A stretch of 64,000 bases of DNA from [Clostridium] scindens (GTDB lineage Bacteria; Bacillota; Clostridia; Lachnospirales; Lachnospiraceae). The notes beneath the pieces were generated by a model, which had not been told where the DNA came from, did no database searches, and saw only the letters and a program-made list of their open reading frames with translations. Within the stretch, counting starts at the first letter, position 1; each line of letters starts with the position of its first letter. The stretch covers positions 3,549,501 to 3,613,500 of the forward strand of contig NZ_CP080442.1 of assembly GCF_019597925.1 (NCBI RefSeq), given 5' to 3'. Both the position numbers and the translations under genes were made by a program. Shown piece after piece: positions 52,409 through 61,602 of this stretch.

Positions 52409-53887
52409 TCACCTTTTCGTCAGCACGGTTGATACCGCTGCCTTCCAGCCATTGTATTTCTTCTTGCGCGTTTCGCCGTCCATTCCAGGAGCGTACTTTA
52501 CCCGGTTCAGCCTGCCAAAGACGGACTCATCCCACACGCCAAGAGCCAGGCCTGCGGCATAGGCAGGACCGATTCCGGATAATTCCTCGCTGTCTGGCAC
52601 CTGAACCGCCACGTCCGCGATGTCGCTTTGGAACTGCATCAGATATTCATTCTTCGTGGGGCCGCCATCCACGCGCAGTTCTCCTAGGCGCACCCCTGCA
52701 TCCTCGCACATGGCTTTTACGATATCCGTGATCTGATAGGCGATGCACTCCACGCCTGCCCGGACCACTTCCGCTTTCCCTGTAGTTCTGGTCATCCCCA
52801 CGATGGCCGCCGTTGCCCGGCTGTCCCAGTAGGGGGCGCCAAGACCCGAGAATGCCGGTATCAGATACAATTCGTCATCCTGGATTGCTTCTCTTGCCAG
52901 AGTTCCCGTCTCTCCCGGAGACTCGATCAGCTTCAGGTCATCCTTAAGCCAGGTGATGACCGCGCCCGTATAGTTCAAGTTGCCTTCCAGCACATAGTTC
53001 ACTTTTCCGCCCATGCTCCACGCCAGGGAAGTTACCACTCCGTGGGTGCTGAGCACCGGCTTCTCTCCGATATTCATCATAATGGACGAGCCCGTCCCGT
53101 AAGTGGACTTCGTCATGCCCGGCTTAAGGCATCCCTGGCCGAACAAAGAACCATGAGAATCCCCCAGCACGCCGTGGATTGGAACTTTCTTTGGAAGCAC
53201 GCCTTCAAAGTCCGTCTCTCCAAACTCGGAATCCGAATCACACACCTGGGCCATATTGGCGGGATCAATGCCGAACCAGGCACAGATCTCTTCGTCCCAC
53301 TTCAATTCAAATATGTTAAACAACTGAGTCCTGGACGCGTTAGAATAATCCGTCTTATAAGACTTTCCGCCGGTCAGCTTGTAGACCAGCCAGCTGTCAA
53401 TGGTTCCGTGGCAGATCTCTCCCCGACAGGCTTTCTCTCTGGCGCCCTCCACGTTCTCCAGGAGCCATGCGATCTTGGAGGCCGGAAAATACGGTGACAG
53501 ATTCATGCCCGTCTTCCTGCGGATGTTCTCCGCCTTCCCCTGCCGCTCCACACGCTCGCAGATATCCGCCGCCCGCGCGCACTGCCATACGATGGCATCT
53601 GCCAGGGGCTCTCCCGTAATCCGGTCCCAGGCAAGGGACGTCTCCCGCTGATTGCTGATGCCAACGCCTATGATCCCAGATCCGTCAATATCTTTCGTCA
53701 GCCGGGCTACCACATCGATTACATTCTCATAGATCTCGACCGGGTTATGGGACACCCAGCCTTTTTCATTAATGATCTGCTCATGGGGCTTATCCGTCCT
53801 CTTGATCAGGCTTCCGCCTTCATCGAACAGCAGCGCCTTCGTACCCTGGGTACTCTGGTCGATGCTGATTATATATTTCTCCGCCAT
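52409..53887 (-). CDS. Glycerol-kinase-like FGGY kinase of uncertain substrate
   Basis: A 492-aa protein that aligns along its length with GlpK. Conserved are Asp10, the glycerol-contact residues Arg81-Glu82 (NQRET), Tyr133 and the catalytic Asp243. The residue after that Asp, Gln in GlpK (GDQQ), is Ser244 (GDSHGSLFGQ), and the ATP loop GTTS reads STQGT. These changes at the sugar site argue for a substrate other than glycerol. It lies 30 bp after rbsK at the end of a ribose-type operon, so a pentulose, apulose or tetritol is plausible. It might still be a divergent glycerol kinase. Confidence 0.75.
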   Translation of the reverse strand: MAEKYIISIDQSTQGTKALLFDEGGSLIKRTDKPHEQIINEKGWVSHNPVEIYENVIDVVARLTKDIDGSGIIGVGISNQRETSLAWDRITGEPLADAIVWQCARAADICERVERQGKAENIRRKTGMNLSPYFPASKIAWLLENVEGAREKACRGEICHGTIDSWLVYKLTGGKSYKTDYSNASRTQLFNIFELKWDEEICAWFGIDPANMAQVCDSDSEFGETDFEGVLPKKVPIHGVLGDSHGSLFGQGCLKPGMTKSTYGTGSSIMMNIGEKPVLSTHGVVTSLAWSMGGKVNYVLEGNLNYTGAVITWLKDDLKLIESPGETGTLAREAIQDDELYLIPAFSGLGAPYWDSRATAAIVGMTRTTGKAEVVRAGVECIAYQITDIVKAMCEDAGVRLGELRVDGGPTKNEYLMQFQSDIADVAVQVPDSEELSGIGPAYAAGLALGVWDESVFGRLNRVKYAPGMDGETRKKKYNGWKAAVSTVLTKR

Positions 53888-53917
53888 CCTCTTACTCCTT
53901 CTTTATCAAGAAGCAGC

Positions 53918-54802
53918 CTACAACCGGGCATTTAGCACCTCATCCCTCAGCGGAATGGAGGCAGTCGCCCCCTGGCGGGACACCGCGATCGCAGATGCCT
54001 TTGCCGCCAGAGCCAGGCCATCCTGCACCGGCATTCCATCGATCACCGACGAAATAAAGTATCCGGTAAAGGTATCCCCCGCCGCAGTCGTATCTACTGC
54101 CTTTACTTTATAGATCCCCTGACGATACTGCTCCTCCTTATACTGATATACAGAGCCTTCGCCGCCAAGGGTCAGAACCACTTTCGCCTCCGGATAGATC
54201 TCCCTTAATCGTTCCAATATCCTATCCGTCTGCGTCTCGCCTGTCACCTGTCCGCCCTCGATCTCATTCAGCAGGAACATGGCTATCTTCCCAAAGTCGC
54301 AAGCATCCAGAGCGTCGTCATAAGGCGATGGATTCAGAATGATCATCATTCCTTTTTCATATGCGCAGTCTATGATATAGTCCAGCATATTAATCTCATT
54401 CTGGAGAAGCAGGATATCTCCTTTCTCAAAATGAGCCAGCACCTCATCCACATACTCTTTCGTAATGCTTCGGTTCGCTCCGCCATAGAGCAGAATGCAA
54501 TTCTGCCCATTCTTATCCACCTGGATGATCGTATGGCCGGATTTGCCCGGTATGCTCTTAATATAGTCTGCATTGACTCCGCCTTCCTTGCAGGCCTTAA
54601 GCAGGATGTCTCCTTCTTCCCCTATCATTCCGGCATGATAGACGTCAACTCCGGCCTTTGCAAGGGCGATGGACTGGTTCAGCCCCTTGCCTCCGCAGAA
54701 GGTGTTCATCCCCGAAGATGCCAGCGTCTCTCCCGGCGCCACCATATGGTCAACCGAATACACATAATCCAGATTCAATGATCCAAAATTCAATACTTTC
54801 AT
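53918..54802 (-). CDS. rbsK: Ribokinase (PfkB family)
   Basis: 294 aa. It phosphorylates ribose at O5 to feed the pentose-phosphate pathway. The double-glycine substrate motif FCGGKGLNQSIALAKAG (35-51) and the C-terminal DTTAAGDTFTGYF, with catalytic Asp in GD, are typical. It sits downstream of rbsD in the ribose operon. Confidence 0.88.
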   Translation of the reverse strand: MKVLNFGSLNLDYVYSVDHMVAPGETLASSGMNTFCGGKGLNQSIALAKAGVDVYHAGMIGEEGDILLKACKEGGVNADYIKSIPGKSGHTIIQVDKNGQNCILLYGGANRSITKEYVDEVLAHFEKGDILLLQNEINMLDYIIDCAYEKGMMIILNPSPYDDALDACDFGKIAMFLLNEIEGGQVTGETQTDRILERLREIYPEAKVVLTLGGEGSVYQYKEEQYRQGIYKVKAVDTTAAGDTFTGYFISSVIDGMPVQDGLALAAKASAIAVSRQGATASIPLRDEVLNARL

Positions 54803-54859
54803 ACCGCAATTCCTCCTGAATTCCCCGTCCGGGCATACTTTTCTCTCATCTTACTATAC

Positions 54860-55261
54860 CTATGCCGGGAAAGCAACGCCAGCCCTAAGGATAATATTCG
54901 GATAAGGCGTGAATTCTCCCGTACGGATCGCGAACTTGAGATTCTTAGACCTGTCCTTTAATTCTAAGTGGCTGATCATCTCCGACTCCACGTCCGGCAG
55001 TTTCTCCTTTATATAAGCAAGAAGTTCCGGGTTCTTTTCCCTGATCTCCTCCGCCAGCGTATAGAATTCCACCTCCGTCTCATCAAGCACCGCATCCATT
55101 ACCTGCCTAAAAGACGGAACTCCTCCGCAAAGAGCCAGATCCACGATCTCGACGCCTTTCGGGATGGGCATGCCCCCGTCCGCGATCATAAATGTATCCT
55201 TATGGCCCAGCCCCGCAATCAGCCCGGAAAGCTGCGCATTGATGATGCCTCTTTTCTTCAT
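54860..55261 (-). CDS. rbsD: D-ribose pyranase
   Basis: 133 aa from the ATG at 55261 (AGGTGG upstream). It converts beta-pyranose to furanose forms of ribose before phosphorylation. The family pattern is complete: N-terminal MKKRGIINAQLSGLIAGLGH with the catalytic His, ADGGMPIP, and the C-terminal RTGEFTPYPNIILRAGV. It lies between the permease and the ribokinase genes. Confidence 0.93.
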   Translation of the reverse strand: MKKRGIINAQLSGLIAGLGHKDTFMIADGGMPIPKGVEIVDLALCGGVPSFRQVMDAVLDETEVEFYTLAEEIREKNPELLAYIKEKLPDVESEMISHLELKDRSKNLKFAIRTGEFTPYPNIILRAGVAFPA

Positions 55262-55301
55262 ACGATCCACCTGCCCTTATATCTTGCAGCCTTTCGGCCG
55301 A

Positions 55302-56354
55302 TTATTTATTTTCATTGCGTGCCTGGAGAGCCATCTTGGCCTGCAGGTTTCTCTGTACCTGGTCAATGATTACGGCGATGATGATTACAAGGCCCCTGAT
55401 GATCTTCTGCCAGAACTCGGTTACGCCGCACATGGTCATGCCATCGTTGATGACGCCGATTACGAATGCGCCGACGATCGTTCCGCCGATGGTTCCCACG
55501 CCGCCTGCCATAGAAGTCCCGCCAAGGACAGATGCCGCGATGGCGTTCATTTCCCAGGACTCTCCCGTCTTAGGCGTAGCGGATACCAGCTGGGAGGTAG
55601 CGATAATGCCTACAATAGCAGAGCAGAAGCCAGAGAATGCATAGACCCAGATCTTTACCCGGTCGACTTTGATACCCGACAATTTGGATGCTCTCTCGTT
55701 GCCGCCGATGGACAGCACATGCCAGCCAAACGGAGTCTTCTTTAAGATAAGTCCGGCAATCACCGCAATGATCGCGAGAATCAGCACGCCGCATGGAATC
55801 GAAGTTCCGCCAAGGTTACGTCCGAAGATCTCGAATCCTGTATTTCCCAGCCCCTCATAGCCGGACAGTTCTGAGAATGTGGCGCCGTTGGAACGAATAT
55901 TGGCGAATCCTCTCCAGATATACATAGTGCCCAGGGTAGCAATGAACGGCGCTACGTTGAACTTTGTAATAACGATGCCATTGATCATGCCCATCAGCGC
56001 TCCCAGAAGAACGGTGATCAGGACGATCATCGGAACGCTGAAATATAAGGTCACGCCGAACACCTTAAGCGTGAGACCCTGCTGGATAAGGCCGCCCGCG
56101 ATCATGCCTGCAAGTCCTGCCACAGAGCCTACGGAAAGGTCGATGCCTCCGGTAATGATGACATAAGTCATGCCGATCGCAAGGATGCCATACAGTGCCA
56201 CGTGCTTGGCCACAGTAAGTAGCGCGCCTGCACTTAAGAAATTATCTGCCGTAATACTGAAGAAAATAAGCAGAACAATTAATACGATAAATGTACGCCC
56301 CTTCAAGAGGGTCATCGCTAATTTATTATTTCCTGATTTTTGTTTCGCTGCCAT
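55302..56354 (-). CDS. rbsC: Ribose-type ABC transporter permease
   Basis: A 350-aa CUT2-family membrane protein with about 8-10 helices. The family motifs ITGGIDLSVGSVAGLAGM (about 68-85) and GGTSMAGGVGTIGGTIVGA (about 275-293) are present. It homodimerises with RbsA in the membrane. It is 3 bp after rbsA. Confidence 0.92.
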   Translation of the reverse strand: MAAKQKSGNNKLAMTLLKGRTFIVLIVLLIFFSITADNFLSAGALLTVAKHVALYGILAIGMTYVIITGGIDLSVGSVAGLAGMIAGGLIQQGLTLKVFGVTLYFSVPMIVLITVLLGALMGMINGIVITKFNVAPFIATLGTMYIWRGFANIRSNGATFSELSGYEGLGNTGFEIFGRNLGGTSIPCGVLILAIIAVIAGLILKKTPFGWHVLSIGGNERASKLSGIKVDRVKIWVYAFSGFCSAIVGIIATSQLVSATPKTGESWEMNAIAASVLGGTSMAGGVGTIGGTIVGAFVIGVINDGMTMCGVTEFWQKIIRGLVIIIAVIIDQVQRNLQAKMALQARNENK

Positions 56355-56357
56355 AAT

Positions 56358-57914
56358 CTAACTCTCCTTTTCCTCTATATGATGGCCCTTGTAAGAAGCC
56401 AGTACCAATGTATCCTGCTGAATCTCATCGCCAAAGAATTCGCCCGTCTTGATGCCATTTGACAACACGATAACCCGGTCTGCGATGGATACGATTTCCT
56501 GCAATTCGGAAGAAATCACAATGATCGACAACCCTTCTTCCGCATATTTATTAATGATATCGAATACCTCGGTCTTGGCTCCGATATCGATACCGCGACT
56601 TGGCTCATCCATCAGCAGAATCTTAGGCTCCGTCAGGATTCCCTTCCCGATGACTACTTTCTGCTGGTTACCACCTGACAAGGAAAGAATCGGCAGTTTC
56701 TTATCTGCCACTTTGATCTGTATATCCTTGATTTCCTGATCCACTTTCTCGGCCTCTTTCTTGCTGTCAAGGAAAGGCCCCTTCTTGTATCTCTTAAGCG
56801 CGGACAGCGCGCAGTTCTTTTCAATATCCAGAGTCTGTACCAGTCCCTGCATCTGCCTGTCTTCCGGGATTAACGCGAAGCCGCTGTCAATCTGCTGGGA
56901 GATGGACTTGATATGAAGTTCCTTCCCTTCCATAAGGATCTGTCCGGTATGCTCCGGGTGCAGGCCCATCAGGCATTCGAACACTTCGCTTCGCCCAGCT
57001 CCCATAAGTCCGTAGATTCCAAGCACTTCGCCCTTCTTTAATTCGAAGTTCAGGTGGTCCACCAGGTAGCCGCCGCCTGCCTTTGGAAGGCATAGGTCTT
57101 TTACTTCCAGGACATTTTCCACCTTGCTCCAGTCTACTTCCCGATCCCGCTTCGGATAGGACTTGGCTCCTCCGGTCATCTGATGCACGATCCATGGCAC
57201 GTCAATATCCTTGACATCCGCATCTGCCACATACTTGCCATCCCGAAGGATCGTCACATGATCGCCGATCTCCATGATCTCTTCCAGCCTGTGGGAAATA
57301 TATACGATTGAGATTCCGGCCGCGGTAAGCTCTCTCATAATCTTGAAGAGAACCTTGACTTCCTGCTGGCTCAGAGACGAGGTCGGCTCATCCATGATCA
57401 GCACCTTCAGGTCATCCTCCACCAGATTTCTGGCAATCTCGATCATCTGCTGCTGCCCGACTCTAAGTTCTCCCACCTTCGCATTCAGGTCAAGCGGATG
57501 CTCCAGCCTCTCAAGGACCTTCTTGGCTCCATCCATATGTACCTTGTTATCCAGGACGACCTTGCCCTTGGTCTTCTCCTTGTTCATATAGATGTTCTGG
57601 TACACGTTCAGGTTTGGGAACAGGCTCAGTTCCTGGTGGATGATGCCGATTCCGTGCTTCCTTGCCTCTGTCGTATTCTTGAAGAATACTTCCTTATCCC
57701 CGATATACATCTTGCCTTCATTCGGCTGTTCGATTCCGGCAATCATCTTCATCAGGGTGGATTTGCCGGCGCCATTCTCTCCGATCAGCACGTTAACCTT
57801 GCCTCTTAGCAGGTCAAAAGATACTTCGTCAAGAGCCTTTGTACCGGGATAGATCTTGCTTATCTTTTCTGCATGGAGAAATACATCATCCCTGCATTTA
57901 TATGTTTCGCCCAT
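56358..57914 (-). CDS. rbsA: Ribose-type ABC transporter ATP-binding protein
   Basis: A 518-aa protein with two fused ATPase domains. The first has Walker A GENGAGKST (45-53), a signature RVGQQQM and Walker B LIMDEPTSSL. The second has the degenerate Walker A GLMGAGRSE typical of CUT2 ATPases, signature LSGGNQQK and LLMDEPSRGID. It powers uptake through RbsC. Confidence 0.94.
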   Translation of the reverse strand: MGETYKCRDDVFLHAEKISKIYPGTKALDEVSFDLLRGKVNVLIGENGAGKSTLMKMIAGIEQPNEGKMYIGDKEVFFKNTTEARKHGIGIIHQELSLFPNLNVYQNIYMNKEKTKGKVVLDNKVHMDGAKKVLERLEHPLDLNAKVGELRVGQQQMIEIARNLVEDDLKVLIMDEPTSSLSQQEVKVLFKIMRELTAAGISIVYISHRLEEIMEIGDHVTILRDGKYVADADVKDIDVPWIVHQMTGGAKSYPKRDREVDWSKVENVLEVKDLCLPKAGGGYLVDHLNFELKKGEVLGIYGLMGAGRSEVFECLMGLHPEHTGQILMEGKELHIKSISQQIDSGFALIPEDRQMQGLVQTLDIEKNCALSALKRYKKGPFLDSKKEAEKVDQEIKDIQIKVADKKLPILSLSGGNQQKVVIGKGILTEPKILLMDEPSRGIDIGAKTEVFDIINKYAEEGLSIIVISSELQEIVSIADRVIVLSNGIKTGEFFGDEIQQDTLVLASYKGHHIEEKES

Positions 57915-57946
57915 AGTCTATATCTCCTTCTTTGCTTGGCAGTCCG

Positions 57947-58600
57947 TTACTTTGCTTCCAGTACCACAGGCGTAATCAGCACATCCGAACTTCCGCTGGA
58001 TACCGTAAATGCTCCCACAAACGAAATCGTCTTTCCCTGCAGGGATTCCGGCTTCGCCGGCTCGACAACATCCTTGGCCACGATCTCGTTAATACTCTGG
58101 GATACCGCCGCCCACTGTTCCTGATTCTTGTAATCTCCAAATTTGATAAAGCTAAGCGTGTCACGGATGGATGATCCTTTGTATACCGGCCCGATCTGGA
58201 TCTTGACGGATTCCGTCCCGCTATATCCCTCCAGCTTGACGGACATGTATCCTGCCTGGGACTGGGTATTGACTTCTTCCACGGTTCCGGTACCTTTTAC
58301 CGCATAGCTGAGTTCCCCGGACTTGCCCATGGAATAGCTTCCGTATTCTTCTGCCAGCGCGGTCAGATCTCCATTGGACTGTTCCAGGAATTCTTTTAAG
58401 TCCACAGCCTTTTCATTGAGTTCCGGAAGCGCCGATTCTTCCCATATGGCTGCAACGTCGTCCCCGGCGTTAAATTCGACGTCTCCGGTATATTTTCCTT
58501 CTTCTCCGATCTTGATTACCTTTACGATCCCGCATCCGGTAAGGAGCGTGGATGCTGCAAGTGTAAATGCAAGTGCGAGTGCTATCATACGCTTTTTCAT
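57947..58600 (-). CDS. DUF2291-family lipoprotein
   Basis: 217 aa from the ATG at 58600 (GGAGG upstream). The signal peptide ends in a lipobox (LLTGC), so the protein is membrane-tethered outside the cell. The rest matches DUF2291, a family found inside ribose-type ABC operons with no assigned function. It lies between rbsB and rbsA. A role in substrate delivery or transporter assembly is plausible. Confidence 0.8.
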   Translation of the reverse strand: MKKRMIALALAFTLAASTLLTGCGIVKVIKIGEEGKYTGDVEFNAGDDVAAIWEESALPELNEKAVDLKEFLEQSNGDLTALAEEYGSYSMGKSGELSYAVKGTGTVEEVNTQSQAGYMSVKLEGYSGTESVKIQIGPVYKGSSIRDTLSFIKFGDYKNQEQWAAVSQSINEIVAKDVVEPAKPESLQGKTISFVGAFTVSSGSSDVLITPVVLEAK

Positions 58601-58700
58601 AGCGGCCTCCTTCATATCCTTTATTCGCGAAACATCCTCTTAGGGATGTTTGTCTTCATCTTCATTTAATACTTTTACATAAAAGAGTCGTTTTTATATA

Positions 58701-58727
58701 CAGGGAAGCGCTTTTTGCGCCTCCCTG
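58701..58727 (-). other. Intercistronic stem-loop downstream of rbsB
   Basis: 11-nt arms 58701-58711 and 58717-58727 pair with one wobble. No T-tract follows, so it is more likely an RNA-stabilising or partial-termination hairpin that keeps rbsB mRNA abundant relative to the downstream genes. Confidence 0.55.
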
Positions 58728-58744
58728 CATTGTGTCATTGCAAA

Positions 58745-59770
58745 TTATTCCGTGTAAACAAATCCTGCCAGCTTGTCTACGTTCTCAGACGTAATCGCGA
58801 TACAGTCAACCAGCTGTTTTTCATCCACGCCTGTAGATCCTTCTTTGAGGTACTGGTCAGCCTGCTCTACTGCCATCTCAGCGATTACCGCGAACTGCTG
58901 AAGCGCTGTTCCGGTAGCGTCTCCGGATTTGATCAGGGCTGCCGCCTCGTCGGAACCGTCAACGCCGATAACCGGAAGTTTCTTGCCTGCTGCCTGGAGT
59001 GCCGCGCACACGCCCTCTAACATAGTGTCATTGCCGCAGATAACGCCTTCGATGTCCGGATTAGCCTGAAGCATAGCTTCCATTTTATCATAAGCTTCCG
59101 TCTTTTCCCAGTTTGCCGTCTGCTTCGCAACCATTTCCATATCCGGATACTGGTCGATCACTTCATGGAAGGCTGAAGAACGTACGCCTGCGTTGGTGTC
59201 AGACTCTTTTCCTAACAGTTCTACATATTTCCCTTTTTCACCCATTGCTTCTACGAACTTCTCAGCGATAGCCTTTGCTCCCTGGTAGTTGTTTGCTACG
59301 ATCTGGGAAATAGCAACGCCTTCTTCATTGATCTCGCGGTCGATCAGGAATGTCGGGATTCCTGCTTCTCTTGCCTTCTTCACTGCTTCTACCGTCGCAT
59401 CCGCGCCTGCATTGTCGCAGATGATGGCTGCCGCCTTGTCGGCAATCGCGCTGTCGAACAGCTCGGTCTGCTTGGTCGGGTCGTCATCGTGGGATACTGC
59501 TTTTACTTCATATCCCAGTTCTTCTGCTTTCGCGGAAGCGGTATCAACCTCTGCCTTGAAAGCCGGGTTGGATACGGAAGGAGTGATGATGTACATGATG
59601 TTAGAGCCGCCGCCCTTTAACACTTTGTCATCCTTCTTGTCATCTGCCTTATCCTCTGTCTTCTTGTCCTCTGCCTTTTTGTCATCTCCTTTGGAGCCGC
59701 ATCCGACTGCCATCGCTCCAACCATTGCTACTGTAAGCAATACGGCCAATACTTTTTTGAAACCTTTCAT
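58745..59770 (-). CDS. rbsB: Ribose-type ABC substrate-binding lipoprotein
   Basis: 341 aa from the ATG at 59770 (AAGGAGG). The signal sequence ends in the lipobox VGC, followed by a Lys/Asp-rich linker (about 25-48). The periplasmic-binding-protein-like fold of the peripla_BP_4 type follows (IMYIITPSVSNPAFKAEVD; ICDNAGADATVEAVKKAREAGIPTFLIDREI). It recognises ribose or a related sugar. Predicted specificity rests on family resemblance only. Confidence 0.9.
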   Translation of the reverse strand: MKGFKKVLAVLLTVAMVGAMAVGCGSKGDDKKAEDKKTEDKADDKKDDKVLKGGGSNIMYIITPSVSNPAFKAEVDTASAKAEELGYEVKAVSHDDDPTKQTELFDSAIADKAAAIICDNAGADATVEAVKKAREAGIPTFLIDREINEEGVAISQIVANNYQGAKAIAEKFVEAMGEKGKYVELLGKESDTNAGVRSSAFHEVIDQYPDMEMVAKQTANWEKTEAYDKMEAMLQANPDIEGVICGNDTMLEGVCAALQAAGKKLPVIGVDGSDEAAALIKSGDATGTALQQFAVIAEMAVEQADQYLKEGSTGVDEKQLVDCIAITSENVDKLAGFVYTE

Positions 59771-59841
59771 TTTTCCGTTCCTCCTTATGTTTTTCAAAGT
59801 ATTAAATTTCTATATTAACAGGTAGGCCCTGCCAATATCCT

Positions 59842-60774
59842 TTATTTCAATGCTTCGGCTGCCTTCCTGGCAATCCCTTCGGCATTCAGCCCGTAATAGT
59901 CAAATACTTCTCTGGATGATCCAGTAATCACCGGTTCGTCCGGAAGAGACATGTTAACTACCTTTCTTGGGCATTCGCTTCCTACTACCTGGCTTACCAT
60001 GGAGCCCAGGCCGCCGAACGGCGCGTGTTCTTCTACGGTGACCACTGCCTTTGAATGGGAAGCCGTCTTGACGATGGTTTCTTTATCCAGAGGCTTAATG
60101 CAGTACATATCTACAACCGCTGCGCTGATTCCCTGTTCCTTAAGAAGGGCCGCCGCTTCTACCGCAGGCTTTACCATCTCTCCGCAGGCAATGATCGCTA
60201 CATCCGTTCCTTCCGTCACGACGGTTGCCTTATCCATTGTAAACGGAACGTTGCCTTCCTCATAGATGTCATCCACAGCGTTTCTTCCAACCCGGATATA
60301 GGCCGGCTTATCATCCCCGAGCAATTCCTTGACCAGGCACTCCGTCTGGAGCCTGTCGCTTGGAAGATATACTCTCATATTCGGCACGGCAGCCATTGCC
60401 GCAATATCCTGGGCGGAATGATGGCTCATTCCCAGCGCCCCATAGCTTACGCCGCCGCTGATGCCGATCAGTTTTACATTTGTATTGGAGTATGCCACAT
60501 CGACTTTGCACTGCTCATAGCTTCTGGTTGACAGGAAGCATGCCGGAGACACCGCATAAGGCTTCTTCCCGCATTTGGCCAGGCCAGCGGAGATGCTTAC
60601 CAGATTCTGCTCCGCGATGCCCGTCTCTACGAACTGCTCTGGATATTCGCTGGCAAATGGCGCAAAGGATGCGCTTCCTCTTGAGTCGCTGCAAAGCGCT
60701 ACAATGTCCTGATCCGTTTTCGCCGCCTCCATCAACACTTCACATATTACCTGTTTATTTGCTATCTTACCCAC
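59842..60774 (-). CDS. Transketolase, C-terminal (pyrimidine-binding) subunit
   Basis: 310 aa from a GTG at 60774 with AAGGAGG upstream, overlapping the stop of the N-terminal subunit gene. The TPP pyrimidine domain carries the catalytic Glu region (EQFVETGIAEQNLVSISAGLAKCGKKPY). The C-terminal domain ends KAAEALK. It works with the following gene product as a split transketolase, transferring two-carbon units between sugar phosphates. Its operon suggests a dedicated role in the incoming sugar's breakdown. Confidence 0.9.
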   Translation of the reverse strand: MGKIANKQVICEVLMEAAKTDQDIVALCSDSRGSASFAPFASEYPEQFVETGIAEQNLVSISAGLAKCGKKPYAVSPACFLSTRSYEQCKVDVAYSNTNVKLIGISGGVSYGALGMSHHSAQDIAAMAAVPNMRVYLPSDRLQTECLVKELLGDDKPAYIRVGRNAVDDIYEEGNVPFTMDKATVVTEGTDVAIIACGEMVKPAVEAAALLKEQGISAAVVDMYCIKPLDKETIVKTASHSKAVVTVEEHAPFGGLGSMVSQVVGSECPRKVVNMSLPDEPVITGSSREVFDYYGLNAEGIARKAAEALK

Positions 60775-61600
60775 AAAGCGCCGCCTCCTTTCTATCTGCG
60801 AGATCTTTCCTGATCTGCGCCAGTTCCTCTCCACTTGGAACTTTGTGGTGCCAGTTTGCTTTGTCCTCCATTACGGAAGAGCCTTTTCCTTTCACCGTAT
60901 TGGCAATCAGCACAGAGGGCCTGCCCTTTACCGTCTTTGCCGTATCGAATGCTACTTTGAGCTGGTCTATATCATTGCCATCCGCTACATCGATGACGTT
61001 CCAGCCAAATGCCCCAAATCTTTCGTGAAGGTCATCATGAGCCATCACGTCCTCGGTCCGTCCGGATATCTGCAGGCGGTTTCTGTCGACTACCGCGCAC
61101 AGATTGTCAAGCTTGTAGTGGCTTGCCGCCATGGCGCCTTCCCATACGGAGCCTTCTGCCAGCTCGCCGTCGCCCATTACCGTATAGACTCTGTAGTCCC
61201 TGTCATCCATCTTCCCCGCAAGCGCCATTCCCACGCTGACCGGAAGGCCATGCCCCAGAGAGCCGGAGTTCATCTCGATTCCCGGAAGTTTGTTGTTGGG
61301 ATGTCCGATAAACTTGGAGCCGAATTTGCTGAACTTGGCGATCACATCCTTGATATCAAAGAATCCCTTTGCTGCCAGGACCGCATAGTACGCTTCCACG
61401 GAATGCCCTTTGCTCATGATGAACTTGTCGCGGTCCGGGTCATCTGCATTCAGCGGGCTTATATTCATCTGATCAAAATAAATCTCTGTCAGTATCTCCA
61501 TGACGCTCATGTCTCCGCCGATATGTCCGGCTTTCCCTTCCACAATCATGTCGATTACATTTTCTCTTAATTCGTAAGCGAGTGCTTTCATATTCTCCAT
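60767..61600 (-). CDS. Transketolase, N-terminal (TPP-binding) subunit
   Basis: 277 aa from the ATG at 61600 (GAGGAG at 7 nt; an ATG at 61606 overlaps the upstream stop). The TPP diphosphate/Mg motif GDGELAEGSVWEGAMAAS through LCAVVDRNRLQ is present, as are the early His residues GHIGG and SKGH. Half-size transketolases are common in Firmicutes, often in sugar operons. It is translationally coupled to both neighbours. Confidence 0.92.
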   Translation of the reverse strand: MENMKALAYELRENVIDMIVEGKAGHIGGDMSVMEILTEIYFDQMNISPLNADDPDRDKFIMSKGHSVEAYYAVLAAKGFFDIKDVIAKFSKFGSKFIGHPNNKLPGIEMNSGSLGHGLPVSVGMALAGKMDDRDYRVYTVMGDGELAEGSVWEGAMAASHYKLDNLCAVVDRNRLQISGRTEDVMAHDDLHERFGAFGWNVIDVADGNDIDQLKVAFDTAKTVKGRPSVLIANTVKGKGSSVMEDKANWHHKVPSGEELAQIRKDLADRKEAALCG

Positions 61601-61602
61601 AA

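Noticed and set aside
58701..58727. Functional CcpA site (cre) at the rbsB hairpin
   Set aside because: Only the core matches and it lies inside the operon rather than at a promoter. The hairpin explains the symmetry.
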